Below, in pieces: positions 32,753 to 42,200 of a stretch of 57,223 bases of DNA (position 1 is its first letter; the number at the start of each line of letters is the position of its first letter). The notes under the pieces were generated by a model that was not told the origin of the DNA, did not search any database, and saw only the letters and a program-made list of their open reading frames with translations. This stretch comes from CAYTGR01 sp964437445 (GTDB lineage Bacteria; Chloroflexota; Anaerolineae; B4-G1; SLSP01): NCBI GenBank assembly GCA_964437445.1, contig CAYTGR010000032.1:1-57223 (forward strand). The letters are read 5' to 3'. The position numbers and the translations under genes are program-made.

Positions 32753-33259
32753 ATGCCAACTGAAGCAGAGTGGGAAGATTTATACCTTGAATATCTGCCG
32801 AAAGTTTACAATTACTTTCGTTATCGGGTGGGTGATAATGCTGTAGCGGAGGATTTGACAGCAACTGCTTTTGAAAAAGCCTGGCGGAATCGCGGGCGCT
32901 ATCGTGCTGATAGAGGCGCCTTTTCTACCTGGTTGTTTACCCTGGCCCGTAATGTCGGTAACGATTACTTTCGCTGCCGGTCACCGGAAATTATCCTGGA
33001 ACGAGTGCCAGAGTCAGCAGAACGAGAGTCCATAGAAGAAATTGTCGCTGCTCGCGAGTCTCATGCCCGGTTGAGCGTTTTGCTGGCTAACCTTTCCGGC
33101 CGGGAGCAAGAATTGGTGGCACTGAAGTATGGAGCAGGTTTGACTAACCGGGAAATAGCGCGGCTGACCGGGCTTAGCGAAACCAATGTAGGCACCATGC
33201 TACACCGCATTGTCAGTCGGTTGCGAGAACAATGGGAGGAACCAGATGGACGACGATGA
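32753..33259 (+). CDS. ECF-type RNA polymerase sigma factor
   Basis: This 168-aa sigma-70 family protein has only regions 2 and 4. Region 2 runs about residues 8-80 (YLPKVYNYFRYRVGDNAVAEDLTATAFEKAW, AFSTWLFTLARNVGNDYFR). Region 4 is at about 105-160 (LSGREQELVALKYGAGLTNREIARLTGLSETNVGTMLHR). ECF factors direct RNA polymerase to stress or envelope promoters and are usually held by an anti-sigma factor. That is probably the next gene, which overlaps it by 14 bp. Codon use is less GC-rich than in the recycling island. The ribosome-binding site is weak (AAGGG at long spacing). Confidence 0.92.
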   Translation: MPTEAEWEDLYLEYLPKVYNYFRYRVGDNAVAEDLTATAFEKAWRNRGRYRADRGAFSTWLFTLARNVGNDYFRCRSPEIILERVPESAERESIEEIVAARESHARLSVLLANLSGREQELVALKYGAGLTNREIARLTGLSETNVGTMLHRIVSRLREQWEEPDGRR

Positions 33260-33941
33260 ATTTTTGCGAGAATGGGCCCAACCACCCCGTCCAGAGTTTG
33301 TTCAGGCGTTGCACGAAAGGCTCAAGCAAGTGCCAGAGCGCCGCGAGCAACGCTGGTTGGGACCGGGTATCCTGTTTTTCCTGCTGGGCCTGGGAATTAT
33401 GGCCTGTGCCGTTCCCCAACTGCGCACCCCAATCCTTCAGGCTATTCAAACACCTCTGGCACAGGTGAGAGGCGAGCAGACTGTCGCTGTTCTTAGAACC
33501 ACCGGGCAAGCGGGTGAGCAGGAGAACCCGGCTCCTTTGCCAGTGCAAATGGAGTACCTTTCTTTTGAAGAGATTGAAGCCAAAGTCCCTGTGTCTGTTC
33601 ATTTGCCGACCTGGATGCCGGCCGGCCTGGAACCTGCTGAGGCCATGCTGTTCACTTCACCGGGGGCGGTTACGCTCCTCTCTCTGGGCTGGGAAAAGGA
33701 AGGAGAAGGGTTTCCCCTCCGGTTGGATATCTGGTGGCCGGCCGGAAGGATAACGCTGCCGGTGCAGGAAACCATAGAGGTTAACGGCCAGCCGGCTATG
33801 TGGGTGGAAGAACCCCGTGCTCCAGGGTATGTTTCTTTGACCTGGATTCAACAAGAGGAGGGGGTGGCTTATGTTTTAACTGCTAATCGTGAGCAAATTT
33901 CCAAAGAGGATATGTTACGGATCGCTGCTACAATGCGCTAA
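33246..33941 (+). CDS. Probable membrane-anchored anti-sigma factor (DUF4367-like)
   Basis: This 231-aa protein is read from ATG 33246 after GGGAGGAACC, overlapping the sigma gene by 14 bp. A short acidic N-terminal cytoplasmic segment (MDDDEFLREWAQPP) is followed by one membrane helix (GPGILFFLLGLGIMACAVP, about residues 38-56). The extracytoplasmic domain (about 95-231) has VPVSVHLPTWMPAGLEP and a GQPAMWVEE-like core, typical of DUF4367 proteins paired with ECF sigmas. It is expected to bind and inhibit the sigma factor until an envelope signal arrives. No zinc-binding anti-sigma (HxxxCxxC) motif is seen. Confidence 0.8.
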   Translation: MDDDEFLREWAQPPRPEFVQALHERLKQVPERREQRWLGPGILFFLLGLGIMACAVPQLRTPILQAIQTPLAQVRGEQTVAVLRTTGQAGEQENPAPLPVQMEYLSFEEIEAKVPVSVHLPTWMPAGLEPAEAMLFTSPGAVTLLSLGWEKEGEGFPLRLDIWWPAGRITLPVQETIEVNGQPAMWVEEPRAPGYVSLTWIQQEEGVAYVLTANREQISKEDMLRIAATMR

Positions 33942-33985
33942 ATCTGTATAAATTAGAATCATTTTAACTTTTAGGAGGTACTGAA

Positions 33986-34475
33986 ATGAAATGGGGTAAA
34001 GTGTTTCTCTCGCTGCTGCTCCTGCTGGTATTCAGTGGCACAGTCGTTCTGGCCGAGGGGGGGCGAGCCGCCCTCAGTGGCAGTTCAACAGCTCTCACCT
34101 GAGGAAATTCCACCTCTGGGTGAAGGCGCTGTCTTTTCAACGGTTTATGTCTCCTCTGATCCGGCCGGCAACCAATCTTTTCCCACGCAGGTTCCCGCTT
34201 GCCTGACCTCCCCTGAGCCTGCCTATGCTGTACTGGCTTCCCCTGTTTATCCTGCTACAGCCGGCTGGTCGTTCTGCATCCATACTCCGGCAGCGTCTAA
34301 CCAGGGAATGTCTCCCCAAGGGTGTGCATACACCGAATATGTCTATTATTTTGAACCGTGTGGTTCGTGTGAGGACGGCGCTCAATGGGTTCATACCTGG
34401 CGGCGCATTGTAGAGCCCTGTTTTGGCTATACCGGCCCCTGGGAATATTTGGGTAAAGGCTGCCTCCCCTGCTGA
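33986..34475 (+). pseudogene. Secreted Cys-rich protein, frameshifted in a G7 tract
   Basis: An AGGAGG site and ATG 33986 start a clear signal peptide (KVFLSLLLLLVFSGTVVLA, then AEGG), but this frame stops at 34102. From 34064 another frame continues for about 135 residues to TGA 34475 with at least seven cysteines, including CGSCEDGAQW and GKGCLPC. Removing one G from the seven-G run (34057-34063) joins the two into one exported protein of about 160 aa. The indel may be a sequencing or assembly error, a real mutation, or slippage. Its place behind the sigma/anti-sigma pair suggests it is their target or partner. No family is recognised. Confidence 0.75.
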
Positions 34476-34590
34476 GCGCTCAGGGCTGGCGGTTGGCTCC
34501 CAGAGCCGGCATCGTGGAGAGCATAATGAAGGCCTTAGCACCATTTCTACCCGGTGATCCGGCGCAGATGCATTGAAACAGACCGGTTTT

Positions 34591-34626
34591 GCCGCGGGAG
34601 GCTGTCGGATGATAGCCTCCCGCGGC
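34591..34626. terminator. Hairpin between convergent genes
   Basis: GCCGCGGGAGGCT and AGCCTCCCGCGGC form a perfect 13-bp stem with a 10-base loop. It lies between the plus-strand secreted protein and the minus-strand beta-helix gene and could stop transcripts from both sides. There is no T-run. Confidence 0.65.
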
Positions 34627-34648
34627 GAGTTTGAAGGCCAGAGCGAAC

Positions 34649-37600
34649 TTACCGGTTCCGTAGCACCAGCGGCAGGTAGACTTTTGTCTCAGGCGGTCCG
34701 ACGACGATGGTCGCCGTGTGTCCCAACCCGTCGTTGTAGGTGTAGGTTCCCTGCGTGGTAAACTGTCGCCGATAGACGCGCCCCGGTGCCAGCATCCCAC
34801 CGTCAAAGCCGAGGGTGTCGCTCAGGGGGTTGCGCGCGCTGAGCAGGCGCAGGGTGGGGTTTTCTACCAACGCCAGTTGCGTGGCCGGCGGCGCCATGCT
34901 GTCCCAGGGCGCGCGCCATTCCACCGTGCTGCCGGCCGGTACGTTGAGCGTCGTCGGGCTGGGGCCGGCTGGCGCCAGTGTCACCTGCGCCACATTTTCA
35001 CCTGTCCATGGCGTGAGCGGCACGTTGACGTGGACGATCTCGTTGACCACCTGGATCACCGGGCTGCGCCACGATTGATACCCCGGCTTGCCCTCCACTT
35101 GCAGGTAGTAGAAGCCCGGTGGCGTGAAGAAGGCGAAGTAACCGTCGTCTCCGGTCACCTGTGGGTTGACCTGGTTGTTGTACAGGTGCGCCGGCCACGG
35201 GACCCAGCCGCCCCACAGCGGCATAGAGACGTAAGCGGTGACGGTGACGCCAGAGACGGCGTGCAGCGTGGGCGTAAAGCCCTGCGTCACGTCGAAGACA
35301 TAGCCGTCCGGGTCAATCAGCACGGTACCTTCGCTGCTGACCACGTTGCTGCCGCACTGGGCGTAGAAGCGCACACTGTGCGCGCCGCCGGTGATGGCAA
35401 AGGTGTACCACGGCGGCGAGGAAGCGGGATCGTAGCGCACCCCGTCGGCGATCACCCACACGCTACTGGGCGGGGCGGTAACGCCGGAAGAGGGTGGACA
35501 GTTGCAGGCGTACAGATGCAGCGTCGTATTCCAGAAGCCAAAGACGCCGGGGATGGCCCAGTTCTGAGTAGAGAAGATGCCGTTGCTGTCGCGGAACTGG
35601 TACACCAGGTGCTGCCCGCTCAGCGGGCCGGTGGTCGGCGTGCCTTCCCAGGTGGAACGCTGCGGACACCAGAAACTCTGCGAGGGCGTTAGCACGACGG
35701 CGTTGCTCTCCGCGCTGCACAGGCCATCCATGCCACAGGCCCGCGCCCTGAGCGTCACAGTGCCGCCGGGATAGTCATAGCTCGCAGTAAAAATACCATT
35801 TACAGCGGGCGCCTGCGCCACCGGGTTGTTATTGGCGTAGAGCGTGACGGTCACGCCGGCCTGGGCCGTGCCGCTGATAACCACTGTTCCGGGACACACT
35901 TCGCCATTGCCGAATGAGACGATGAGCGGCGCAGCAACCGGCACTTGAGCGGCGGCCTGCAGGTCAAAGCGAAACTCGCCGGCGCGCAATTCAGCCGTGT
36001 TGGTAAAGATGCGGCCCGGCTGTGGACTATCGTAGAGGGTTACGATTTGCATCTGACCAGACTCGCCGCGCTGAACCGGCGACGTGGTCTGCCAGGCGAG
36101 CTGCTGGCCCTGCTGCTGAAAGGCCATCGCCGGCGTGTGCCATTCGGATTGGAAGGCCAGCCCGGTCGGTAGCGTGTCCGTCACGCTCACGGTCAGGGCG
36201 GGCGGGTTCGGGTCAGCACTGCCGTAATAGTAGCGAATGAGGTAACGCTGCTGCAAGCGGCCATAAGGATGGGCGGGGTCCACAATCCACTGTGGCGCAA
36301 AGGCGGCCTTTTCGGCCACAAACTCGGTGTCCAGCGAGTAGGGATACTCGTCGGCGCCCAGGTCCGGGAGTGTGCCGGCCGGCAGCGGGCGCGGCTGACC
36401 GTCCAGGTCGTCGGTCACGCCGGCGTTCACGCCCTGCTCCAGCGCCGCCGAGTAGCGCGTGATGTGATACCCGTCCGGGGCAAACTGCGCCAGGCCCTCC
36501 AGATGGCCGGTCTCATTTACCGGGCCTGCGATGGGGATGACGTTGCGATCCCACAGCGTGCGGTTCAGCGTGGCCTGCCCGCTGCCGACCACCCGCACGC
36601 CGGTGCTATTCCCGGCGATGATGCTATTGGTCATCGTCACGGCGCCGCTGTTGTCCACGTACACGCCATTGGCGCCGTTGCGCGCGATGGTGGGATGCAG
36701 CAGCGTCGCCCGCGCGTTGGGGGCGACGACCAGGCCATTGCCTCCGTTATCGGCAAACACTGTGTTGCGCGCCATCAACTGACCGCCATTGTGCACGCCG
36801 GCCCCGGCGTTCAGGATGATGGTGGAGTTGGTCATAGTGAGGACGGCCTGGTCGTTGTCCATGTACACGCCATGGCAGCCGTGACTGCTATCCTCGACGA
36901 CCACGCCATCTGCAATGACCTGACCATCGTTGATGATCATGCCGTGGTAGAAGTTGCTCTTGAGCGCGGACCCGGTGATGGTGAGCACGCCGTGGCCGGC
37001 GACCCGGATTGCCGAGTCGTAAGTGCTGTACCCGCCGCCGTTCCGGGTGAAGAGCGTATTGCTCACCACGACGCGGCTATTCCAGACCATCAGGCCTTCG
37101 TCGACAGAATAGGTTGCGCCTTCATCGCTGATGACGCTGTCGCTGATGCGCGCCTCGCCGTTCTCAACCGTAATGTTGCTGACGAAGCCGCGGCTGTTGC
37201 CATTGCTGCCATAGTGCACCGTGACATAGCGCAGGTCGCCCGCGCCGCCGTTGAAGTACAGCCCTCTCCAGGGAGAGGCAGCAGTGCCGGAGAGCCCGGT
37301 GAAGGTGATGGGCTGCGTGGCTGTGCCGATGGCGTTCAAGCGGCCCTGCACCTGTAGTTCGCCGCCGTTGTTGAAGACGGTCACGCCCGGCCCGATGGTG
37401 AGCGTGACGGTGGGCGGGACGGTGAAATCGCCGCCCCACATCTCATAGCCGGCCAGGAGGGTCTGCGGCGCCAGATATGCGTCGGCCCCCATCATGGCGC
37501 CGGTGTCAATCACCACCCGGTCGCGGATGTTGCCGGTGAACGAGTTGGCCGTCATCGTGACCACGCTCGACGCTCCCGTAATCCGCATGGGCGCGTCGTG

Positions 37601-38827
37601 GCCGCTCCATGAATCGCTGCCGTTGCCGGTGAAGAGGGTGTTGCTGACCATCACGCGACTGTCAATGACCCACAGGCCGGCGTCACTGCCGCCAGCGCCG
37701 CTATTTTCATCGCGGATGACGCTGTCGCTGATGCGCACTTCGCCGGCCTGCACGTTCATCGCGATGATATTGCCGGCATAGCCGATGCTGTTGGCGCCGC
37801 CAGCATAACGCACGGTGACGTGGCGCAGGTCGCCCGTGCCGCCGTTGAACACAATGCCTCCCCATTGCGTCGGCGCGGTGTTGGCGACCGAGGTGAACAG
37901 GATAGGCTGCGCCTCCGTCCCGATGGCGTTCAGGCGGCCCTGCACCTGTAGTTCGCCGCCGTTGTTGAACACGGTCACGCCCGGCTCAATGGTGAGCGTG
38001 ACGGTGGGCGGAACGATAAAATTACCACCCCACATCTCATAGCCTGGCAGAAGCGTCTGCGGCGTCAGACGCGCGTTGGCCGCCATCATAGCCCCGGGGT
38101 CGAGCACCACCCGGTCGTTGATATTGGCGGTGAACGAGTTAGCCGTCATCGTGACCACGCTGGACGCTCCCCTAATCCGCATCGGCGCATCGTAGCCGCC
38201 CCAGTAATTGCTGCCGTTCCCGGTGAAGAGCGTGTTGCTCACCATCACACGACTGTCCACCACCCAGAGGCCGGCGTCGCTGCCGGCGTCGCCATTGTTT
38301 TCATCGCGGATGACGCTATCGCTGATGCGCACCTCGCCGGCCCGCACATTCTTGGCGATAATGTTGCCGGCATAGCCGCTGCTGTTGGCGCCGCCGGCAT
38401 AGCGCACGGTGACGTGGCGCAGGTCGCCCGTGCCGCCGTTGAAGTCACCGTTGAAGTAGATGCCTCCCCATTGCCCTGGTCCCGTTCCTGGCGGCGGGGT
38501 GTCCATCTGGGAGGTGAAGAGAATGGGCTGCGCCTCCGTGCCGATGGCGACCAGTCGCCCCTGGACCTGCAATTCGTAGGCCGACTTGACGATGACGCCG
38601 GCCTCGATGGTGAGGATAGCGCCTGGGGCCACGGTCACATTGCCATTAATGAGATGCGGGTTGTCGCCGACGCACCAGGCTTCATTCGAGGTAATCGTCC
38701 CGCTGTGCGGGCCGGGGACGCAGGCGGCCGGCGCGGCCCGCGTCTGGCTGGCCGAGCCGGCGCCTGCCAGCACGAGCGCCGCCAGCGCCACACCCAATGC
38801 TATGAGAAAAGTATATTTGGTTTTCAT
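34649..38827 (-). CDS. Large secreted beta-helix surface protein with tandem repeats and LPLVLRN tail
   Basis: This 1392-aa protein follows an AAGGAG site. An N-terminal signal peptide ends near SASQTRAAPA. Right-handed beta-helix repeats fill about residues 40-830, including two nearly identical modules of about 198 aa (PILFTS, QWGGI.FNGGTGDLRHVTVRYAGG, SDSVIRDE). DUF11-like and Ig-like domains follow (about 890-1060), then carboxypeptidase-regulatory-like domains (GVTVTAYVSMPLWGGW). The extreme C-terminus, VYLPLVLRNR, resembles the end of the 2176-aa protein at 48085-54615. It is likely a cell-surface adhesin or polysaccharide-binding protein. Beta-helix lyase activity is possible, but no active site is recognised. 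Confidence 0.87.
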   Translation of the reverse strand: MKTKYTFLIALGVALAALVLAGAGSASQTRAAPAACVPGPHSGTITSNEAWCVGDNPHLINGNVTVAPGAILTIEAGVIVKSAYELQVQGRLVAIGTEAQPILFTSQMDTPPPGTGPGQWGGIYFNGDFNGGTGDLRHVTVRYAGGANSSGYAGNIIAKNVRAGEVRISDSVIRDENNGDAGSDAGLWVVDSRVMVSNTLFTGNGSNYWGGYDAPMRIRGASSVVTMTANSFTANINDRVVLDPGAMMAANARLTPQTLLPGYEMWGGNFIVPPTVTLTIEPGVTVFNNGGELQVQGRLNAIGTEAQPILFTSVANTAPTQWGGIVFNGGTGDLRHVTVRYAGGANSIGYAGNIIAMNVQAGEVRISDSVIRDENSGAGGSDAGLWVIDSRVMVSNTLFTGNGSDSWSGHDAPMRITGASSVVTMTANSFTGNIRDRVVIDTGAMMGADAYLAPQTLLAGYEMWGGDFTVPPTVTLTIGPGVTVFNNGGELQVQGRLNAIGTATQPITFTGLSGTAASPWRGLYFNGGAGDLRYVTVHYGSNGNSRGFVSNITVENGEARISDSVISDEGATYSVDEGLMVWNSRVVVSNTLFTRNGGGYSTYDSAIRVAGHGVLTITGSALKSNFYHGMIINDGQVIADGVVVEDSSHGCHGVYMDNDQAVLTMTNSTIILNAGAGVHNGGQLMARNTVFADNGGNGLVVAPNARATLLHPTIARNGANGVYVDNSGAVTMTNSIIAGNSTGVRVVGSGQATLNRTLWDRNVIPIAGPVNETGHLEGLAQFAPDGYHITRYSAALEQGVNAGVTDDLDGQPRPLPAGTLPDLGADEYPYSLDTEFVAEKAAFAPQWIVDPAHPYGRLQQRYLIRYYYGSADPNPPALTVSVTDTLPTGLAFQSEWHTPAMAFQQQGQQLAWQTTSPVQRGESGQMQIVTLYDSPQPGRIFTNTAELRAGEFRFDLQAAAQVPVAAPLIVSFGNGEVCPGTVVISGTAQAGVTVTLYANNNPVAQAPAVNGIFTASYDYPGGTVTLRARACGMDGLCSAESNAVVLTPSQSFWCPQRSTWEGTPTTGPLSGQHLVYQFRDSNGIFSTQNWAIPGVFGFWNTTLHLYACNCPPSSGVTAPPSSVWVIADGVRYDPASSPPWYTFAITGGAHSVRFYAQCGSNVVSSEGTVLIDPDGYVFDVTQGFTPTLHAVSGVTVTAYVSMPLWGGWVPWPAHLYNNQVNPQVTGDDGYFAFFTPPGFYYLQVEGKPGYQSWRSPVIQVVNEIVHVNVPLTPWTGENVAQVTLAPAGPSPTTLNVPAGSTVEWRAPWDSMAPPATQLALVENPTLRLLSARNPLSDTLGFDGGMLAPGRVYRRQFTTQGTYTYNDGLGHTATIVVGPPETKVYLPLVLRNR
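37240..38440. repeat. Intragenic DNA repeats of about 594 bp in the beta-helix gene
   Basis: The stretch beginning at 37335 recurs at 37929 with high identity over the modules, an offset of 594 bp or 198 codons. A third, more diverged and slightly longer module lies beyond 38420. The repeats are prone to recombination and to assembly collapse. Confidence 0.8.
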
Positions 38828-38914
38828 CGCTTGTTCTCCTTATTTAGAAACCTGACAGGTTTTAAAGACTTGGGCAAATACATCATTTGTCACGCCAAGC
38901 AGTCATTTGTCATA

Positions 38915-39115
38915 TCATCCCTCCTCGGACGGCTTGATCGGGCTATCTCTGGCGAGGACATTGCTTGTCTGCACCTCGATAAAGCGCGCCAATTCTTCCT
39001 GGCTGCGGATATGCACCCGCGTGCCATTACACACACATTCTACCTGGCCCTCCCAGGCCGGCTCGCGGGCCTGAGCTACCCACAAACGCAAAATAAAGGT
39101 GACGAGTATGCGCAT
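38915..39115 (-). CDS. Small conserved-looking protein, unknown function
   Basis: This 66-aa frame starts MRILVTFILRLWVAQ and continues WEGQVECVCNGTRVHIRSQEELARFIE. The single well-formed motif, with balanced composition and an AAAGAAG site upstream, favours a real gene over chance. It lies between the large regulator and the beta-helix gene on the same strand, so the three may form one transcript. I have an impression of similar short proteins beside such regulators in Chloroflexota but cannot verify it. No catalytic motif is visible. The last 12 residues are uncertain. Confidence 0.6.
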   Translation of the reverse strand: MRILVTFILRLWVAQAREPAWEGQVECVCNGTRVHIRSQEELARFIEVQTSNVLARDSPIKPSEEG

Positions 39116-39208
39116 TATGCTTCTTTCGGCAGACAGGGATAGTCACATCCACCCAACTGGGGAATATTGTAGCAAATCAGAATAACGGGGGAATAACGGG
39201 GAAAGGCA

Positions 39209-39239
39209 GACCCTAAAGGTTTAGGAAACCTTTAGGGTC
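39209..39239. terminator. Hairpin overlapping the stop codon of the SARP regulator gene
   Basis: GACCCTAAAGGTTT and AAACCTTTAGGGTC form a perfect 14-bp stem with a 3-base loop. The regulator's stop codon (39221-39223, TAA on the minus strand) lies within it, so terminating ribosomes would affect folding. Confidence 0.65.
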
Positions 39240-42200
39240 TCGTACAATGCTTGCGTTTCGGCCGAAGGGGCCACATCCAGCTCTTGCCGCAAGGCGCGGA
39301 CACATTCCTGGTAGGCGCGCAACGCCTCGCTGCGGCGGCCCAGGCGGGCCAGGCAGAGCATCAAGGCCCGCCAGACCTCTTCCAGCCAGGGCTCTATGTC
39401 CAAAATGCGGCGCGCCAGCTCGACGCCCTCGCGCCAGGCGCCGGCCTGTACGCGCTCATCCAGCCAGGCGGTGAGCGCGTTCAGATACAGCCCGCGCAGC
39501 CGCTCCCGCTCGCGCAGCGCCCAGTCTGCATAAGGTTCTTCGGGCAAGAAATCGTCCCGGTATAGCTCCAAAGCCTGCCGCGCCGCCTGCCCGCCGGCCC
39601 GCACTGCCCGTTGAAATTCGGCCACATCGTACCAGGCCTCGCCTGTAAAAGCCAGCGTTTCCTCATCGCGCGTCAGATAGTGTGAGGACTGCCCCTGGCC
39701 CAGATACGGCTCCAGGATGTGGCGCAGGTCGGAAAAGGTGGTGTTGAGCGCCCGCCGCGCCGAGTCGGGGGCCAGATCGGGCCACAGGGCTTCTATCAGC
39801 TCGTCGCAGGCGACGGGGCGCGGGGCACGGCTCAGCAGATAGAGCAGGAGCAAGCGAGCTTTGCGGCGCGGTTGCCATATCTGCGGGGGAATGGGATCGT
39901 CGCCCCGCCACACCTGAAAATCGCCCAGGGCCAGGATGCGCAAGGGCGGGCGCGGCGCGGCGGCGATGCGTTCCAGCGCAACTTTCACGGCTTCTTGCAG
40001 ATGGCGGTGGCGGCGCAGGCGGCTCAACGCCGGCACCGCGCGCTCGTCGCCGATCTCGCCCAAGACCCGGATGACGTGCAGCCGAACGGCATCCTCGGCC
40101 GTCTCCAACAGCGCGATCAACGGCGCGACGGCCGGCGTGCCGTTGAGGGTCAGTAAGCGGCAGATTTCCGAGAGCTGTGAGGGGTTCAAAGCCCCACCGG
40201 TCTGGCCCAGTGCTGCCACCAGGAGGGGCAGCGCGCGGCTTTGCTCTGGGCCGGTAAAGAGGAAGTCATAGCCGTGCGCTTGTGAAAGCGCCAAAGCCTG
40301 CCCCAGGTGAGCCTGCGCCTCCTCAGCGCGCCCGTCGCGGCGGCACAGGTCGGCTAGGCGCAGATGCACCATGGCCTGGTCCAGGCGACCATGGGCCTGC
40401 TCAAAGAAGTGCAGGGCCTCGGTGTAGTACACCTCGGTTTGCTGCAGATCGCCGGCAGCGTCTGCGATTTGCCCCAAGGTCATGAGCGCCCGCCCTGTGA
40501 GTTGGTGGTCGGGCAACTGGCGGGCGCGTTGGAGGGCCAGCTGTCCCTGCCGCCGCGCTTCGCGCAAATCGCCGGTCTCCAGGGCCAGGCACAGCTGGCC
40601 CTGGTGCAATTCAAAGCACAAGAAGTTATCCTGGCTCTGCTCGGCGATCCCCCAGGCTTCCTCGTAGCAACGGCGGGCCGCCGCCGGGTTGCCTTGTTCG
40701 CGGTGCAGATGGCCCAGCAAGAAGAGCGCGTAGCCGCGCCGGATGGCATCCTGATAGGCATTGGCCAGGCGCAACAGCCGCTCCGCCGCCGCCTGCGCCT
40801 GCTTCAATTCACCGTATTGCAGATAGATCTGCGCCAGCGTGATGAGCGGAAAGCAAACACGATAGCTGTGCAGTTCGTCCAGGATGCGCAGACTGGTCTG
40901 CTCGGTTTCCAGCGCCTCGCGCAGCAGGCCCTGCGGCAAATCATAGGAGGCAATGTTATGGAGGATCAGCGCCTCGCGTTCGCGATAGCCCAGGCGGCGG
41001 AACAATTCCAGCGCGCGCCGATGATAGTGCTGCTGCTGTTCCAGATCGCCGGAATTGCCGTAGCAGTTGGCCAGGATGTTGTAGATGGCTGCCAGTTCTG
41101 GCGCATTTTCAGCTGGCACGATAGCCAGGGCTTGCTGACAGAGGGCGATGGATTCGGCGTAGCGATCCTGCCTGAAGTGGACCCAGGCCTGCCAGCGATA
41201 CGCCCGTGTTAGCTCCGTAAGCGCATTGGAAGCTTGCGCTACCTTTTCGGCTTGTTGCAGCACGGCCAGCGCCTCGGCCCAGCGGCCCTGCCGCTCGCGC
41301 AGTTGTCCCAGCGCCACCAGGAGGCGGGGATGGGTTGCCATCACCTCGGCCGGCAGACATGCCAGCCACGGCTCCAGTCGCGGCAGACTGCCGAAGTCAA
41401 GTGCATCGGACAACGTGGCGATGACCTGGGCCGCAGCCATCCAGTCGCCCACGGCCAGGAGATGTTCAACGGCAGCAGCTTGATCATCTATGAGGGGCGG
41501 CGTGGCCCGGTGGGCCAGCAAACAAGCCGCGGCGCGTCGGCGCCAGCCGTTGACCATTGCCGCGCCCTCTTTCTGCTCCAGGCAACGGCTGAGGAACTCC
41601 TGGAACAGCGCGTGATAGCGATAGCGGCGGCCCGGCGCTTCATCCAGCCGGGAGATGAACAGGTGCTCGCGCTCCAGTTCATCCAGCAGCCCGGCGGCGT
41701 TGGTGGTCTCCAGATAAGCATTACAGAGCTCGGCGCTGAGATACGGGAGCAACGCGGTGCGCCGCAAAAAGTCCTGGATGCTCTCTGATTGGCGCTCTAA
41801 CACCTGCCCGGCCAGGTAATCAAACAAGGGGCGCTCATCGCTGAGGCGCGTTAAGATAGCCATCAGGTCAGCCGTCGGTTCGTGCTGCGCGGCTTGGCGG
41901 AGCAATTCCAGGGTCACCGGCCAGCCCTCGGTACGCTCAACGGCCCCCACGAGATCGGATTCGGTGGGGTCCAGGCCACTCTCCACAAAGAGCGCCCGGG
42001 CCTCAGCCAGATTAAAGCGCAGGTCGGCCTCGTTCAATTCGGCCAAGCGGCCTTCTACGCGCAGGCGGGCTATCATCGTTAAGGGCGGCTGGTTGCGGCT
42101 GGCCATCATCAAATGGACGGGCCAAGTCGGCAGCCCCAAGATGGTATCCAATGCCTGATGGATAGCCGGATTGTTGATGAGGTGATAATCATCAAGGACA

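Noticed and set aside
34718..37357. Long plus-strand open frames opposite the 1392-aa beta-helix gene
   Set aside because: The minus strand has a signal peptide, repeated beta-helix modules and a ribosome-binding site. The plus-strand frames track the repeats and have no start signals or domains.
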